Of a DNA stretch of 64,000 nucleotides, positions 52,145-60,775 are shown one piece after another (positions within the stretch are counted from its first letter, which is position 1; each line of letters opens with the position of its first letter). This DNA comes from Lactiplantibacillus songbeiensis (lineage in GTDB: Bacteria > Bacillota > Bacilli > Lactobacillales > Lactobacillaceae), in contig NZ_BJDL01000020.1 in the NCBI RefSeq assembly GCF_005405125.1, positions 31,514 to 95,513 on the forward strand, read 5' to 3'. Under the pieces are notes generated by a model. The model had not been told where the DNA came from. It did not search any database and saw only the letters and a program-made list of their open reading frames with translations. The position numbers and the translations under genes are program-made.

Positions 52145-52471
52145 ATGAGAATTATAAAAATCATTATTTCGAGTATAGCGCTGCTCTTTTGCCTTTACGT
52201 CACAATCATGTTTGCGGCGGATACGGTGCCAGATATAACTAGAAGATTGCTGTTGTTGATGGCTGTCTACTGGTTCATCTTTCCAATATTAATCTGGATA
52301 CCGATCTTTAAGCGAACGGGATGGCTAACCTTTATCGTCACAATCGGGATGATGGTGATTATGACGAGTTACCTTATTTTAGGTGATGAAAATTGGCCGC
52401 TCTTAATCATGCAAGTGCTGTTATTAGGAAGCCTAAGCTGGTTAAGTTATCCCCATGTGCATAACCAGTAG
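52145..52471 (+). CDS. Uncharacterised membrane protein (108 aa)
   Basis: Three or four hydrophobic segments cover most of the protein, with a short loop containing DTVPDITRR. It starts at ATG 52145 with AAGG upstream. The gene's GC content is back to the level of the flanks, suggesting the imported bacteriocin segment ends just before it. No family recognised. Confidence 0.6.
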   Translation: MRIIKIIISSIALLFCLYVTIMFAADTVPDITRRLLLLMAVYWFIFPILIWIPIFKRTGWLTFIVTIGMMVIMTSYLILGDENWPLLIMQVLLLGSLSWLSYPHVHNQ

Positions 52472-52512
52472 CTGTTAGTCGTTATTAACTTGTGGAAAAG
52501 TCATGAGTATCG

Positions 52513-52561
52513 AAAAAGCACCAGTTATCAACAAGTTAGCTTGTTGATAACTGGTGCTTTA
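52513..52561. terminator. Strong bidirectional terminator
   Basis: AAAGCACCAGTTATCAACAAG and its exact complement flank TTAG; A- and T-runs flank the stem, serving the two converging genes. Confidence 0.88.
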
Positions 52562-52589
52562 GTCATTTTAATTTAAATTGAGCTTGGTT

Positions 52590-53114
52590 TTAGTACCAGC
52601 CATTAGCCAACCAGAAGGCTTTAGCTTTGTCCCATGACCCATAACGAGACGCAACGTAGTTATTCGCAACTTTTTCTTGGTTAGCTGCGGATAAGTCGCT
52701 ACCTAATAAGGACTTGGTTAATTGGTATTTACCATAGTAGTTACCGTTAGCAGCAGTGTATGACCCACCGGATTCTTTGTTGGCAATCCAAGCTTTAGCT
52801 GAACTGTCATTGGTATTAGTCGTTGTTGTCGTAGTAGCGCTAGTTGTGGTTGCGGCTTTCTTGGTCGTCTTAGCCGCGGTTGTATTAGTGGTGGTCCCAC
52901 CAACTTCAAGTTTGTCACCAACGTAGATCATGTTAACGTTTTAAAGGCTGTTAGCTTGCTTGATAGCGGCCACGCTCGTGTGGTTAGCACTCGCAATTTT
53001 TGCAACGGTGTCACCAGATTTAACGGTGACGGTTGATGCGTTAGCTGCAGTAGCAGAAACGGCAAATAAGCTAAAAGCGGCGATAGTTGATAAAACGATC
53101 TTCTTGATATTCAT
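52590..53114 (-). pseudogene. LysM-domain transglycosylase-like exoprotein gene interrupted by a nonsense codon
   Basis: Read from ATG 53114, the frame gives a signal peptide and a LysM domain (TVTVKSGDTVAKIASANHTS), then TAA at codon 58 (52943-52941). It continues in the same frame as NVNMIYVGDKLEVGG, a Thr-rich linker and a C-terminal domain (IANKESGGSYTAANGNYYG) to the end. The paralogue at 54627-55211 has Lys at the stop position (HLKNVNLIFVG), so a single base change explains it. The downstream part has no secretion signal of its own. Confidence 0.85.
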
Positions 53115-53451
53115 AAAATTAATTCACTCCTATAAGTTGCAGTGGGTTTCCAAATGGGACTCAAACGCTCAAGTCCGCTCGACTTTGGCTAGCATTGGTT
53201 GAAACGCGCTAACCAAACAATAGTAACTAGTATACCGACCCAGTGTTGCAATGAAGTCAATGGGGCGTTACATTTTTAGCTGCAAACTGTAATAAACCGC
53301 CGTTTTCGTAATACTTTGTAACATTTTCAGCAAATTTTCATCTTAATTGTAAAGTTAGTATGTTGAAAGGTTTACGTAAAATTGACAGCTTAATCACTAA
53401 GAACACACATTCGGTTGTTAAACTAGGGTTACTTTAGGAGTGTGGTGGCGG
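53115..53451. other. Divergent intergenic region with a motif shared by the LysM genes
   Basis: It contains the upstream region of the LysM pseudogene (motif at 53308-53326) and of the plus-strand gene at 53452. No other element was recognised. Confidence 0.5.
53308..53326. promoter_or_regulatory. Motif shared upstream of both LysM genes, copy 1
   Basis: GTAATACTTTGTAACATTT differs at three positions from GTAATATTCTGTAATATTT upstream of the intact paralogue. The tandem GTAA words recall WalR boxes, but the spacing is 10 rather than 11 bases. Confidence 0.4.
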
Positions 53452-54165
53452 ATGAATTGGACTAGTTTTTCGATGTTGGCAGGCAATGGTACTTGGCAGC
53501 CTTTTAAAGCTATTTTCTACTTATTATCATTGGTTGTTGCGTTGCTATTGTATCGTGACCATCTGAGTAGTCGGTCATTTGATCGGACTAATTTGTTGTT
53601 AGATTATTTTGAAGGACAGGTAGCAAATAAAATTGCTTACTTTAATCATGAATTTGATCAGGTTTTAAGTGATGGCGATTACCAGTTGTTACTCAGCTAT
53701 TATTATGATCATCTTTACCAGGGAGGTCTGGATTCGTTAAATGACCATCATAATGAAGTGACTGTTTTCAATTTAGGACAACAACTAGAGGCGTTTTCAA
53801 AAGAAACGGCTGTCATGATGATTAAAGATTTGGCAAATGTGGACACTATGGTAGACAAACGAGTGACAGATGATATGCTTAGTCAAATAGCTACAAAGTA
53901 TAGTCAGCAATTAGTCAATAAAGTAGTTAGTGATCGATTTGAACAATTGGATTTTGATTACGATGGCTTATTGACAAAGTTAAATCGGTTAGGATTATAC
54001 ATGACGATGTCTAAACGCATGATTAAGTGGTCATTAGTAAGTGATCAGATGGCCGTTATTCTAAATGGCTTTTGGTCGATTCCAAAGTATCAGGTGATCT
54101 TTGAACAGCTTGATAATGTGATTGATTTAAAAGGGGTTAAATTTCTCAAGCATAAGTTTACCTGA
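53452..54165 (+). CDS. Uncharacterised protein with one N-terminal membrane span
   Basis: This roughly 237-aa protein has a short outer segment, a hydrophobic stretch (FKAIFYLLSLVVALLLY, about 15-32) and a long acidic, mostly helical cytosolic part of about 200 residues. AGGAG precedes ATG 53452 by 11 bases; the upstream GTG overlaps the ribosome site. The next gene follows after 24 bases, so they probably form an operon. No family recognised. Confidence 0.65.
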   Translation: MNWTSFSMLAGNGTWQPFKAIFYLLSLVVALLLYRDHLSSRSFDRTNLLLDYFEGQVANKIAYFNHEFDQVLSDGDYQLLLSYYYDHLYQGGLDSLNDHHNEVTVFNLGQQLEAFSKETAVMMIKDLANVDTMVDKRVTDDMLSQIATKYSQQLVNKVVSDRFEQLDFDYDGLLTKLNRLGLYMTMSKRMIKWSLVSDQMAVILNGFWSIPKYQVIFEQLDNVIDLKGVKFLKHKFT

Positions 54166-54189
54166 TTCCTGAATGGAGGGTTTGAGGTC

Positions 54190-54447
54190 ATGATTGAACA
54201 TAAAGAAGAGACAATGCGAACACCAGTGAATGTGAAGACTAAACGTCAATATACCGAAGCAGAGTTAGCCCGAATTGCAGAACTGACCAAGCCATTGGAG
54301 GCGCGATATCGTAATAGCTCAAAATCACCAGCGGAAGTTGATGCTGAATTATGGGCGGCAGTACGTTCAAAGGGAACGCCAATTGCGCATGTTAGCGAAC
54401 GGAAGCTTTCTTTAAGCGAACGACTACGAATTGCGTGGCATCTCTAA
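54190..54447 (+). CDS. Uncharacterised small soluble protein (85 aa)
   Basis: This charged protein has KTKRQYTEAELARIAELTKP and a C-terminal KLSLSERLRIAWHL helix. A second in-frame ATG at 54214 is an alternative start. It is downstream of, and probably co-transcribed with, the single-span protein gene. No family recognised. Confidence 0.6.
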   Translation: MIEHKEETMRTPVNVKTKRQYTEAELARIAELTKPLEARYRNSSKSPAEVDAELWAAVRSKGTPIAHVSERKLSLSERLRIAWHL

Positions 54448-54537
54448 ATTGAAAATGACGTAACTATGGTGACACGACTTGTAATGAGTTTTGAAGGTCA
54501 GCGTCACCTTTTATTTATTAAGGTTAGCACCTTAAAA

Positions 54538-54577
54538 TAGACGATCAGCTCTGAATAGGGGCTGGTCATTTTTGTTA
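54538..54577 (+). terminator. Terminator of the 53452-54447 operon
   Basis: GACGATCAGCTC with GGGGCTGGTC, then TTTTTG. Confidence 0.6.
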
Positions 54578-54581
54578 CAAT

Positions 54582-54611
54582 CAAAAAAGCACCGCCGCAG
54601 CGATGCTTTCG
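54582..54611 (-). terminator. Terminator of the LysM gene
   Basis: On the minus strand AAAGCATCGCTG and CGGCGGTGCTTT form a stem followed by TTTT. Confidence 0.65.
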
Positions 54612-54626
54612 AAAATTAAATTCAGT

Positions 54627-55211
54627 TTAGTACCAACCAGTTGATTCCCAGTGGGCTTTGGCTGCTGACCATGAGCCATAACGCGAGTTAACGTAGTTGT
54701 TAGCCACGCGTTCTTGGTTAGCGGCAGAGTAGTCACCGTTTAAGTAACCGGCGCTTAATTGATATTTACCAATATATTGGCCGTTACGGGCACTGTATGA
54801 GCCACCAGATTCTTTGTTGGCAATCCAAGTTTTAGCTGAACCGTCCGCACCATTTGTGTTACTAGTCGTCGTGGTTGAAGCTTGGGCTTGGTTATTTTGG
54901 GTTGTGTTTGCTGATTGATTTTGGGTCGTGGTACTTGGTGTTGTCGTGTTAGTTGCGGGTGTCGTGGTGCTAGAAGCACTTACGGCTGCTTTACTATTAA
55001 CAGATAACTTTTGACCAACAAAAATCAAGTTAACGTTCTTTAAGTGGTTGGCCTTTTCAATGGCAGAAATGGTTGTTTGATGAGTCCGCGCAATCTTTGA
55101 AACGGTGTCGCCGGCTTTAACTGTCACAGTTGCTGCGTTAGCAGTTGCCCCAATGGCAAAAAGACCGGAAGCCGCCGCAACGGTTGATAATAATGCACTT
55201 TTAATTTTCAA
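54627..55211 (-). CDS. Secreted LysM-domain transglycosylase-like protein
   Basis: This 194-aa exported protein has a signal peptide to about residue 27 and a LysM domain (TVTVKAGDTVSKIARTHQTT, about 28-71). A Thr/Ser/Gln-rich linker (about 75-125) may be O-glycosylated. The C-terminal lysozyme-like domain (IANKESGGSYSARNGQYIGK, with putative catalytic Glu in KES) ends in Trp-Tyr. It resembles the abundant extracellular transglycosylases of L. plantarum. It starts at TTG 55211 with AGGAG 10 bases upstream. Confidence 0.85.
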   Translation of the reverse strand: MKIKSALLSTVAAASGLFAIGATANAATVTVKAGDTVSKIARTHQTTISAIEKANHLKNVNLIFVGQKLSVNSKAAVSASSTTTPATNTTTPSTTTQNQSANTTQNNQAQASTTTTSNTNGADGSAKTWIANKESGGSYSARNGQYIGKYQLSAGYLNGDYSAANQERVANNYVNSRYGSWSAAKAHWESTGWY

Positions 55212-55489
55212 AGTCTGTACACTCCTGTTTTTTATTCCGAATTTTTGCTTAGCCCCCGAATTGCTTGCTAAGCTGTTTAACTGAGAATAGTATAACTGGT
55301 TAGTGTGACAAACGAATAGCAGTTATTTTACGAAATAACTGGCTTTTTGTAACATAAGTAGTTTCTTGTAATATTCTGTAATATTTGCCAGTAGGTGATT
55401 GAATAATCATGCTGTGAACAGTTAGTTTTCGGCGTTTTAGTCGCGGTTATTAAATTGAGCAAACCAACTCATCCCCGTCATGACGGGAC
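55212..55489. other. LysM gene upstream region
   Basis: The shared motif GTAATATTCTGTAATATTT lies at 55368-55386, 157 bases before the LysM start; nothing else was recognised before the terminator at 55490. Confidence 0.4.
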
Positions 55490-55541
55490 CGATAAAAAAC
55501 CACCCGACCGGTAATTATTGCCGGTCGGGTGGTTTTTAGTG
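55490..55541 (-). terminator. Strong terminator after the GcvH-like gene
   Basis: AAAAACCACCCGACCGG and its exact complement around a 9-base loop, with A/T runs on both sides. Confidence 0.85.
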
Positions 55542-55646
55542 GTTTGTGAATTTATAAAAAACATAAAAATCGTGATAATTGCTGGAAATGTAATCGATTA
55601 CATCAAAGGAACAAGACTTACTTTTAGTAATTGATGTGTTCAAGGA

Positions 55647-56018
55647 TTAATCGCCTTTAAGTTCAACAATCCAGTTGTCAGCGAGCTTATTTTGACCAAT
55701 TTTTTCAGGATATTGGACTAACTCATCATTGAATTTGGAGACAGTCCCGCCAACGGGGACTTTAAAAGTGGTGACAGTTTCGTTACTGGTTATCTCGATG
55801 AGGGTATCGCCAGCATGTAATTCAGTGGTTTTCGTTGGGTAACTAATACTTGTGATGTCGCCAATATCGGCTTTAGCTTGATCGGTGAGTCCTAGAATAA
55901 TGCGGTCATGTGACTTGGTTCGTAGCCAAATGCCATCGTAAGTCGTCGTGATGGGGGTATGTCGTTCGATCCAATAATTTTTCCACCATAACCAAGTGAC
56001 TTTTAATGCTGAAGCCAT
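55647..56018 (-). CDS. GcvH-like (lipoyl-domain) protein lacking the lipoyl lysine
   Basis: This 123-aa protein has the layout of glycine cleavage H protein: DGIWLR, LGLTDQAKADIGDITSISYP, a VPVGGTV turn matching the APVSGEI of H protein, and NDELVQYPEKIGQNKLADNWIVELK at the end. Aligning that turn puts Glu (in SNETVTT) where H proteins have the lipoylated Lys of ESVKA. No gcvT or gcvP is near. It may be a scaffold or regulatory relative; function unknown. Confidence 0.7.
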   Translation of the reverse strand: MASALKVTWLWWKNYWIERHTPITTTYDGIWLRTKSHDRIILGLTDQAKADIGDITSISYPTKTTELHAGDTLIEITSNETVTTFKVPVGGTVSKFNDELVQYPEKIGQNKLADNWIVELKGD

Positions 56019-56132
56019 GTTTTGACACCTCCTATCTGTAAAAATCTAGTATACCACTTAAACGCTTACAAAAGGTTACCTTCAAAAATTATCGGTTATA
56101 TAGACTGGGTATTACTGATGTAAGCAATGATG

Positions 56133-56194
56133 GCTTACGCTTAGTGCTAGTTGGTTTAAAATGCTGCTCTGGTCCGCCCGGCATTAACTAACGG
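56133..56194 (-). repeat. Deletion remnant joining ends of repeats B and A
   Basis: TTACGCTTAGTGCTAGTTG matches the outer end of B, and CTCTGGTCCGCCCGGCATTA the outer end of A. Everything between is missing. It abuts the stop codon of the sce7725-like gene. Confidence 0.65.
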
Positions 56195-57112
56195 TTAGTC
56201 TAGTGTTAATAGGCGCTGCATGAGCTGAAAATGGTGCATTAAAGATAACTTCTTGATCGTGCCTAATCCCGGAAATTTGTCGTGCTCGGCAAAGGCTAGT
56301 AGTGTGCGTAAAGCTGGCGTGTCATTGAGTCCCTGCAAGTGTGTTGGTGCCCAGTTAACTAGTTTTGTGAGGGCTTCAAAGAACTTCTGTTTTTGGCCAC
56401 GCATACTTTCGTTACTATCCGAGACAAAGTGATGCACCCGCAAGCTACCGTCTGTGGTGACGTAAATCAAATGTAGTGCGATGGCACGTGAAGGCATACC
56501 CTTGTCGAAGTAATGACTGCCAACGATTGAATAGTCACCAAAGTCGTTGCCGTCAGTTAACCGCCCGTACCAGTAAGCAGGTGCGAAATACTCATCAGTT
56601 AAATCAGCATAGTCCGCAACGTGAGGGGTAAACGGCATCGGATCTGTTAACGGTACCGCCTTGCTTCCGGCTAAGGCGTGCAAACGGGCTTCATTTGGAA
56701 CTAACACGCGATCGACTTGGCGTAGGACCGCCGTCTGGTGATAGGCTTTTAATAACGGATAATTACGGGCAATCAACAAGCTGGTCTGACCAGGCGTCGT
56801 TGCTAAGAAATCTCGGCTAAAGTCGGCTGCGAGAATCGCACTCGGTTGGAAAAAAGGCACTTGGCTGAGATCAGGTAACGGATACAACTTCGTATCGTTT
56901 AGCCCGTAAACACTGACTTGCGGGTTAGCAATCACACTGAAAGGCTGTTTGGCGGTCATCAAGGCGGCAACGGTCTGTTGTAATTCCTTTGAATCACGAA
57001 CGGGTTCAATGATTGGGATAATCTTTGGGCCTAGCGCGTGTTGCTGGACTAATTCCTTTAGCGCCAGTAAGTCATACATCCGGCCACGTAAGTAAGGATA
57101 GTAAGTGGTCAT
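56195..57112 (-). CDS. sce7725-like (beta-protein family) protein
   Basis: This 305-aa soluble protein begins MTTYYPYLRGRMYDLLALKE and has KIIPIIEPVRDS near residue 30, both typical of the sce7725 family as I recall it. That family usually sits next to a nuclease-fold sce7726 protein. Here the previous gene, overlapping by 4 bases (ATGA), encodes a protein with a PD-(D/E)xK motif. Role unknown; a part in a nuclease-based defence operon is inferred. Confidence 0.65.
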   Translation of the reverse strand: MTTYYPYLRGRMYDLLALKELVQQHALGPKIIPIIEPVRDSKELQQTVAALMTAKQPFSVIANPQVSVYGLNDTKLYPLPDLSQVPFFQPSAILAADFSRDFLATTPGQTSLLIARNYPLLKAYHQTAVLRQVDRVLVPNEARLHALAGSKAVPLTDPMPFTPHVADYADLTDEYFAPAYWYGRLTDGNDFGDYSIVGSHYFDKGMPSRAIALHLIYVTTDGSLRVHHFVSDSNESMRGQKQKFFEALTKLVNWAPTHLQGLNDTPALRTLLAFAEHDKFPGLGTIKKLSLMHHFQLMQRLLTLD

Positions 57113-57825
57113 AGGCGGTCCTCCAGATTAGGTGCTAATAGAGCTTGGTACTTAAGTTGTAGCGCTTGATATTCAGCGTTGCGGGCATCAAGTTCGGCCT
57201 GTAGTGCGGTTACGGCATCGTGTTGTAACTCATCGACGAAGCGGTCGTAGAGATTGTGATCGGGGTCATAAACGTCATAACCAACTTGGCCGCGTTTTTT
57301 GAGCTCCTTATAGAGCTGGTCATCAGAATAGAGTTGCAAGCCTTTTTTAACTCGTTTTGCTTTATCGACTTCTCGAAATAATGACGCCACAAAATGACTA
57401 GTCAGGGCCGCCTCATCAACTTGCAAGTCTTGATGCTGGGCCTTTTTAGCGACGGTTAAGAAGCCCGGCGCCCGTAACGGTTCAGTTGCCAGCGCCACTG
57501 CCTGCTTGTCAAAAGCACGGTAGATTAAGACTCCGATGTGTTCGGGAATCTCATCGGCCACCTCAGTGTACAGGGCTTGAGGTAAAATAAAATAATTATA
57601 GTTACCGATAAAAGACAATTTTGCTTTGGAGTGAAAGTCGGATTTAGTGACCTTCAATTCGTAGCAGCGCCATTCTATTTGGCCATCGGGTAGCTGCTGA
57701 TAACTTAATGTGTCCACGATGCCCTTCTTATCAGGCATTGAGACTTCCTCAACGACGTAACTGCCTTGTTCAAGGCAATACTGATAAAGGGTGCTTTCAA
57801 GTTGCCGGGTTAGTTTAGTTTTCAT
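57109..57825 (-). CDS. PD-(D/E)xK-fold nuclease-like protein
   Basis: This 238-aa protein has D38 and E56-L-K58 (in VDTLSY and CYELKVTKSDF) in the spacing of restriction-endonuclease-like folds, followed by KAKLSFIGNYNYFILP as in MmcB-like members. The C-terminus is a coiled coil. Start ATG 57825 is internal to the end of the helicase gene (11-base overlap) with GGAGG upstream; the longer frame would overlap the helicase far more. Middle gene of a coupled trio. Confidence 0.7.
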   Translation of the reverse strand: MKTKLTRQLESTLYQYCLEQGSYVVEEVSMPDKKGIVDTLSYQQLPDGQIEWRCYELKVTKSDFHSKAKLSFIGNYNYFILPQALYTEVADEIPEHIGVLIYRAFDKQAVALATEPLRAPGFLTVAKKAQHQDLQVDEAALTSHFVASLFREVDKAKRVKKGLQLYSDDQLYKELKKRGQVGYDVYDPDHNLYDRFVDELQHDAVTALQAELDARNAEYQALQLKYQALLAPNLEDRL

Positions 57826-60190
57826 GTTGGACCTCCATTTGTTGCCAAAAGTTCGCGATGGTTGCGCTAAGTTGCGGAACGGAACGGATCGTTTGATAAT
57901 ACTGCCAATGAGCTGGAAATAGACTCGTATAGCGCCGACTAGCAAATCGTTGGTCGAGTAATAGCACGATGCCGACGTCATGACTGCTACGGATCAAGCG
58001 CCCGGCAGCTTGTAAAACGTTATTCATCCCTGGTAACTGGTAAGCGTAAGCGAAGCCTTGACCGTTTGTATGGTCGTAGTAATCGCGTATTAAGTTTGTC
58101 TCAGCGTTTAATCCCGGTAAGCCAACGCTCACGATAGCCACACCGATCAACCGGTCGCCACGTAAGTCGATCCCTTCGGAAAAAATACCGCCGAGGACAC
58201 AAAAGCCAACTAGCGTCTGAGTGGCGTCAGCTTGAAATTGATCTAAAAAGGCTTGGCGCGTGGCGCCGTCCATTGCGTTAGTTTGGGCAGTTGTCTGAAT
58301 GTCAGGATTAGCTAACTCAAAGGCGGCTTTAATCTGCGTTAGGTAGCCATACGATGGTAAAAAGACGAGGTAGTTACCCGGTTTAGCGGTGACTAAGGCG
58401 GTGAGACTGTCAATAATGGCCCCTTCACTATGGGCGCGTTCATGATAGGTCGTTTGGACATATTGCGTCACTAGAATCGCTTGATGCTTTGGCGGAAAGG
58501 GCGAGGGCAACTGATAGGCTAGGCTATTGTCAGTGCCACCCAAGACATTTTGGTAATAAGTCATCGGGGATAGCGTCGCTGAAAATAAAACGGCGCCGGC
58601 ACCGCGACTTAATGACTGGTCTAAAAAGTCACTGGGATCTAAGCACAATTCTTTAACGGTGACGTGATGGCCATCTAAGACTAGTCGAGTCTGATAACTG
58701 CCGTCGAAGAGGTCGCCAATCTTGACGAAAGTTAAACAGTCAAAAAAGTAATCACGCACGGCCGTCAACAGGTCAGACGGCTCTTGTTTTTGCATCCAGT
58801 CACCGACGAATTCATTAAATTGTCGTAAGGTTGCCAGTAACTTTTCCGGTGGTAAGGGGCCAACTTGTTCATTGACGCCGTCGTCAGTTAAGACGCGACT
58901 GATCCGCGTAAAGCTACGCCGGACCTTTTTGAGTTCACGTTGTAAGTCATCACTTGGTTGCGTCTTATCTGGCTTAGCTAGCTTCAATAATCCAGCGATG
59001 GGCGCGTCACTAATGGCTGCCGAATACATATCACGGGATCGGCTGACGAGGTTGTGGACCTCATCCACAAGGAAAAAGTTATCCGGATCGTCTTCACTGA
59101 AGAACCGTTGTAAATAAACTAACGGATCAAATAAATAATTATAGTCACAAATAATGACGTCACAAAACAAGGATGCATTTAGCGAGAATTCAAAGGGATC
59201 GAGGGTATGCTTGCGGGCGTACGTTTCAATCACGGTGCGAGTTAAGTGATCTTCATGCGTCAAAATATCTTTTAACGCGGGTTTTAACCGGTCATAATAG
59301 CCAATCATAAACGGGTTTTCTTCCGGTGGGACATCTTGTTCTTCTGGAAAACGAATCTGGTCTTTGGCCGTTAAGGTGATACTTTTTAGTTTAAGACCAT
59401 TCTGGCTCATTAGGGTAACCGCTTCTTCGGCGACATGGCGGGTACTTTGTTTAGCCGTCAAGTAGAAGAGGCGTTCGACCAAGTCTTCACCGAGGGCTTT
59501 AACGGCTGGAAATAGGGTCGAGATGGTCTTGCCGGTCCCGGTGGGGGCTTCTACGAAAAGACGTTTTTGGAGCCGAATCGTCTTGTAAACAGCCACGGCT
59601 AATTCATGTTGGCCGCGGCGATAGTCTGGAAAGGGAAACGGTAAGTCCACAATCGACGCGTTGCGGCGTTTGCGTAAATCAGCGCGTAAGGTGAGCCAAT
59701 ATTCGTATTCGGTAATTAATTGTTGAAAGAATTGCTCACTTTCGGCGCGCGTCAGGACTTTTTGCGTCTTCGTGATTTTTTCAGTTGAGACTTGGTAATA
59801 GGTTAGTTGCAAAGTCACTTTGTCAGTATCAGGCTGGTCCTGCATCAGGAGGTAGCCGTAGACTTTAACTTGTCCCCAGTATAAATCACGGGTATTGTCG
59901 GTGAGGTCTTCAAAATCCTGATCGGAGGTTTTGATTTCTTCAATCAAGACCCCGTCATCAGTGGTTTGAATGCCATCGGCGCGCCCGGAGATGACGTAGT
60001 CGGTGCCATTCATGGTGACCGTCTTTTTTAAGTAGACTTCACTTTGGTAGGCGTCGGAGCGGCTGCTTTGCAGTTGGCGATGAATCTTAGCGCCCATTAA
60101 CGCGGTATTTTGACTATTTTTAACTTCATTCAAATCCCCTTTACGTAGGACAAACTCAACTAGCTGTCGAATCCCAATCTTTGTGGGCAA
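57815..60190 (-). CDS. XPD/DinG-type DNA helicase with N-terminal Cas4/RecB-like nuclease domain
   Basis: This 791-aa protein has an N-terminal nuclease module (about 1-180) with SGRADG and IEEIKTS (Asp and ExK). A superfamily 2 helicase follows: Walker A FVEAPTGTGKTIST, DEAH-like VDEVHNLVSRSRD, ILCxLGGIFSEGIDLRG-type motif V, and motif VI LQAAGRLIRS. The four-Cys Fe-S cluster of XPD is not evident. TTG 60190 is the best start because AAGGAG lies 9 bases upstream; GTG 60199 abuts it. First gene of the trio. Confidence 0.85.
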   Translation of the reverse strand: MPTKIGIRQLVEFVLRKGDLNEVKNSQNTALMGAKIHRQLQSSRSDAYQSEVYLKKTVTMNGTDYVISGRADGIQTTDDGVLIEEIKTSDQDFEDLTDNTRDLYWGQVKVYGYLLMQDQPDTDKVTLQLTYYQVSTEKITKTQKVLTRAESEQFFQQLITEYEYWLTLRADLRKRRNASIVDLPFPFPDYRRGQHELAVAVYKTIRLQKRLFVEAPTGTGKTISTLFPAVKALGEDLVERLFYLTAKQSTRHVAEEAVTLMSQNGLKLKSITLTAKDQIRFPEEQDVPPEENPFMIGYYDRLKPALKDILTHEDHLTRTVIETYARKHTLDPFEFSLNASLFCDVIICDYNYLFDPLVYLQRFFSEDDPDNFFLVDEVHNLVSRSRDMYSAAISDAPIAGLLKLAKPDKTQPSDDLQRELKKVRRSFTRISRVLTDDGVNEQVGPLPPEKLLATLRQFNEFVGDWMQKQEPSDLLTAVRDYFFDCLTFVKIGDLFDGSYQTRLVLDGHHVTVKELCLDPSDFLDQSLSRGAGAVLFSATLSPMTYYQNVLGGTDNSLAYQLPSPFPPKHQAILVTQYVQTTYHERAHSEGAIIDSLTALVTAKPGNYLVFLPSYGYLTQIKAAFELANPDIQTTAQTNAMDGATRQAFLDQFQADATQTLVGFCVLGGIFSEGIDLRGDRLIGVAIVSVGLPGLNAETNLIRDYYDHTNGQGFAYAYQLPGMNNVLQAAGRLIRSSHDVGIVLLLDQRFASRRYTSLFPAHWQYYQTIRSVPQLSATIANFWQQMEVQHEN

Positions 60191-60290
60191 AGCCGCCACC
60201 TCCTTACTAATGTCGAATAAACAAATCCTTTTAAGTATAAAACAGACGTTCTAGTTTGTCTGCAAGTTAGGTGATTAAAGTCTGGATTAA

Positions 60291-60659
60291 GTTGTCACTC
60301 TGGTTGGCCCAGAATCGGCTGGAACGTGGTGGCCGCGTTTTCGAGCCGAAGGGCGGTCTCGAAAGCCGGGCTTTATCTAAGTCGAAACCCACGACTAAGA
60401 TAAACGACACCACTGAGCCAATTCTGGGCCGCCCGCCGTTAATTAACGGAAATTAATGACTGTTCATTGTCGACCACACATTTAGCCGAGCCGTTGGTTT
60501 TAAAATGCTCAGCCGTGTCGTTGGCCTTAGTGCGAGTGGTCTGATCGGACTTAGGCCAAGGCCAGCTTTGAAGACCGGGCTTGGCTTCGGAATGACTCAT
60601 GGCGTTCCAGCGTTTTAGGAACCAACCGGCAGGCGGCAATTTCAACTGGCGCCAAGCGT
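60291..60659 (+). repeat. Composite interspersed repeat, copy 3 (A 60291-60449, B 60481-60659)
   Basis: Near-identical to the copy at 3521-3890 in order, orientation and length (369 vs 370 bp), including the spacer word TGTTCA before B. Ends of A and B are again inverted relative to each other. Open frames inside it are shadows of the palindrome. Confidence 0.92.
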
Positions 60660-60703
60660 GCCTGTCTAGTTACAGTCGACTAGGCAAGCAACTCGTCAAA
60701 ATA

Positions 60704-60753
60704 AAAAACAACGTCCAACTGGCAACTGACCAGCTGTAACGTTGTTTGAAAAT
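60704..60753 (-). terminator. Terminator of the membrane protein gene at 60776-61138
   Basis: AAACAACGT with ACGTTGTTT enclosing a second GC-rich pair; T-run on the minus strand. Confidence 0.65.
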
Positions 60754-60775
60754 CACGGATGTTAAGTTCACTTAA

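Noticed and set aside
53308..53326. Canonical WalR box
   Set aside because: The two GTAA words are 10 bases apart, not 11; kept only as a shared motif.
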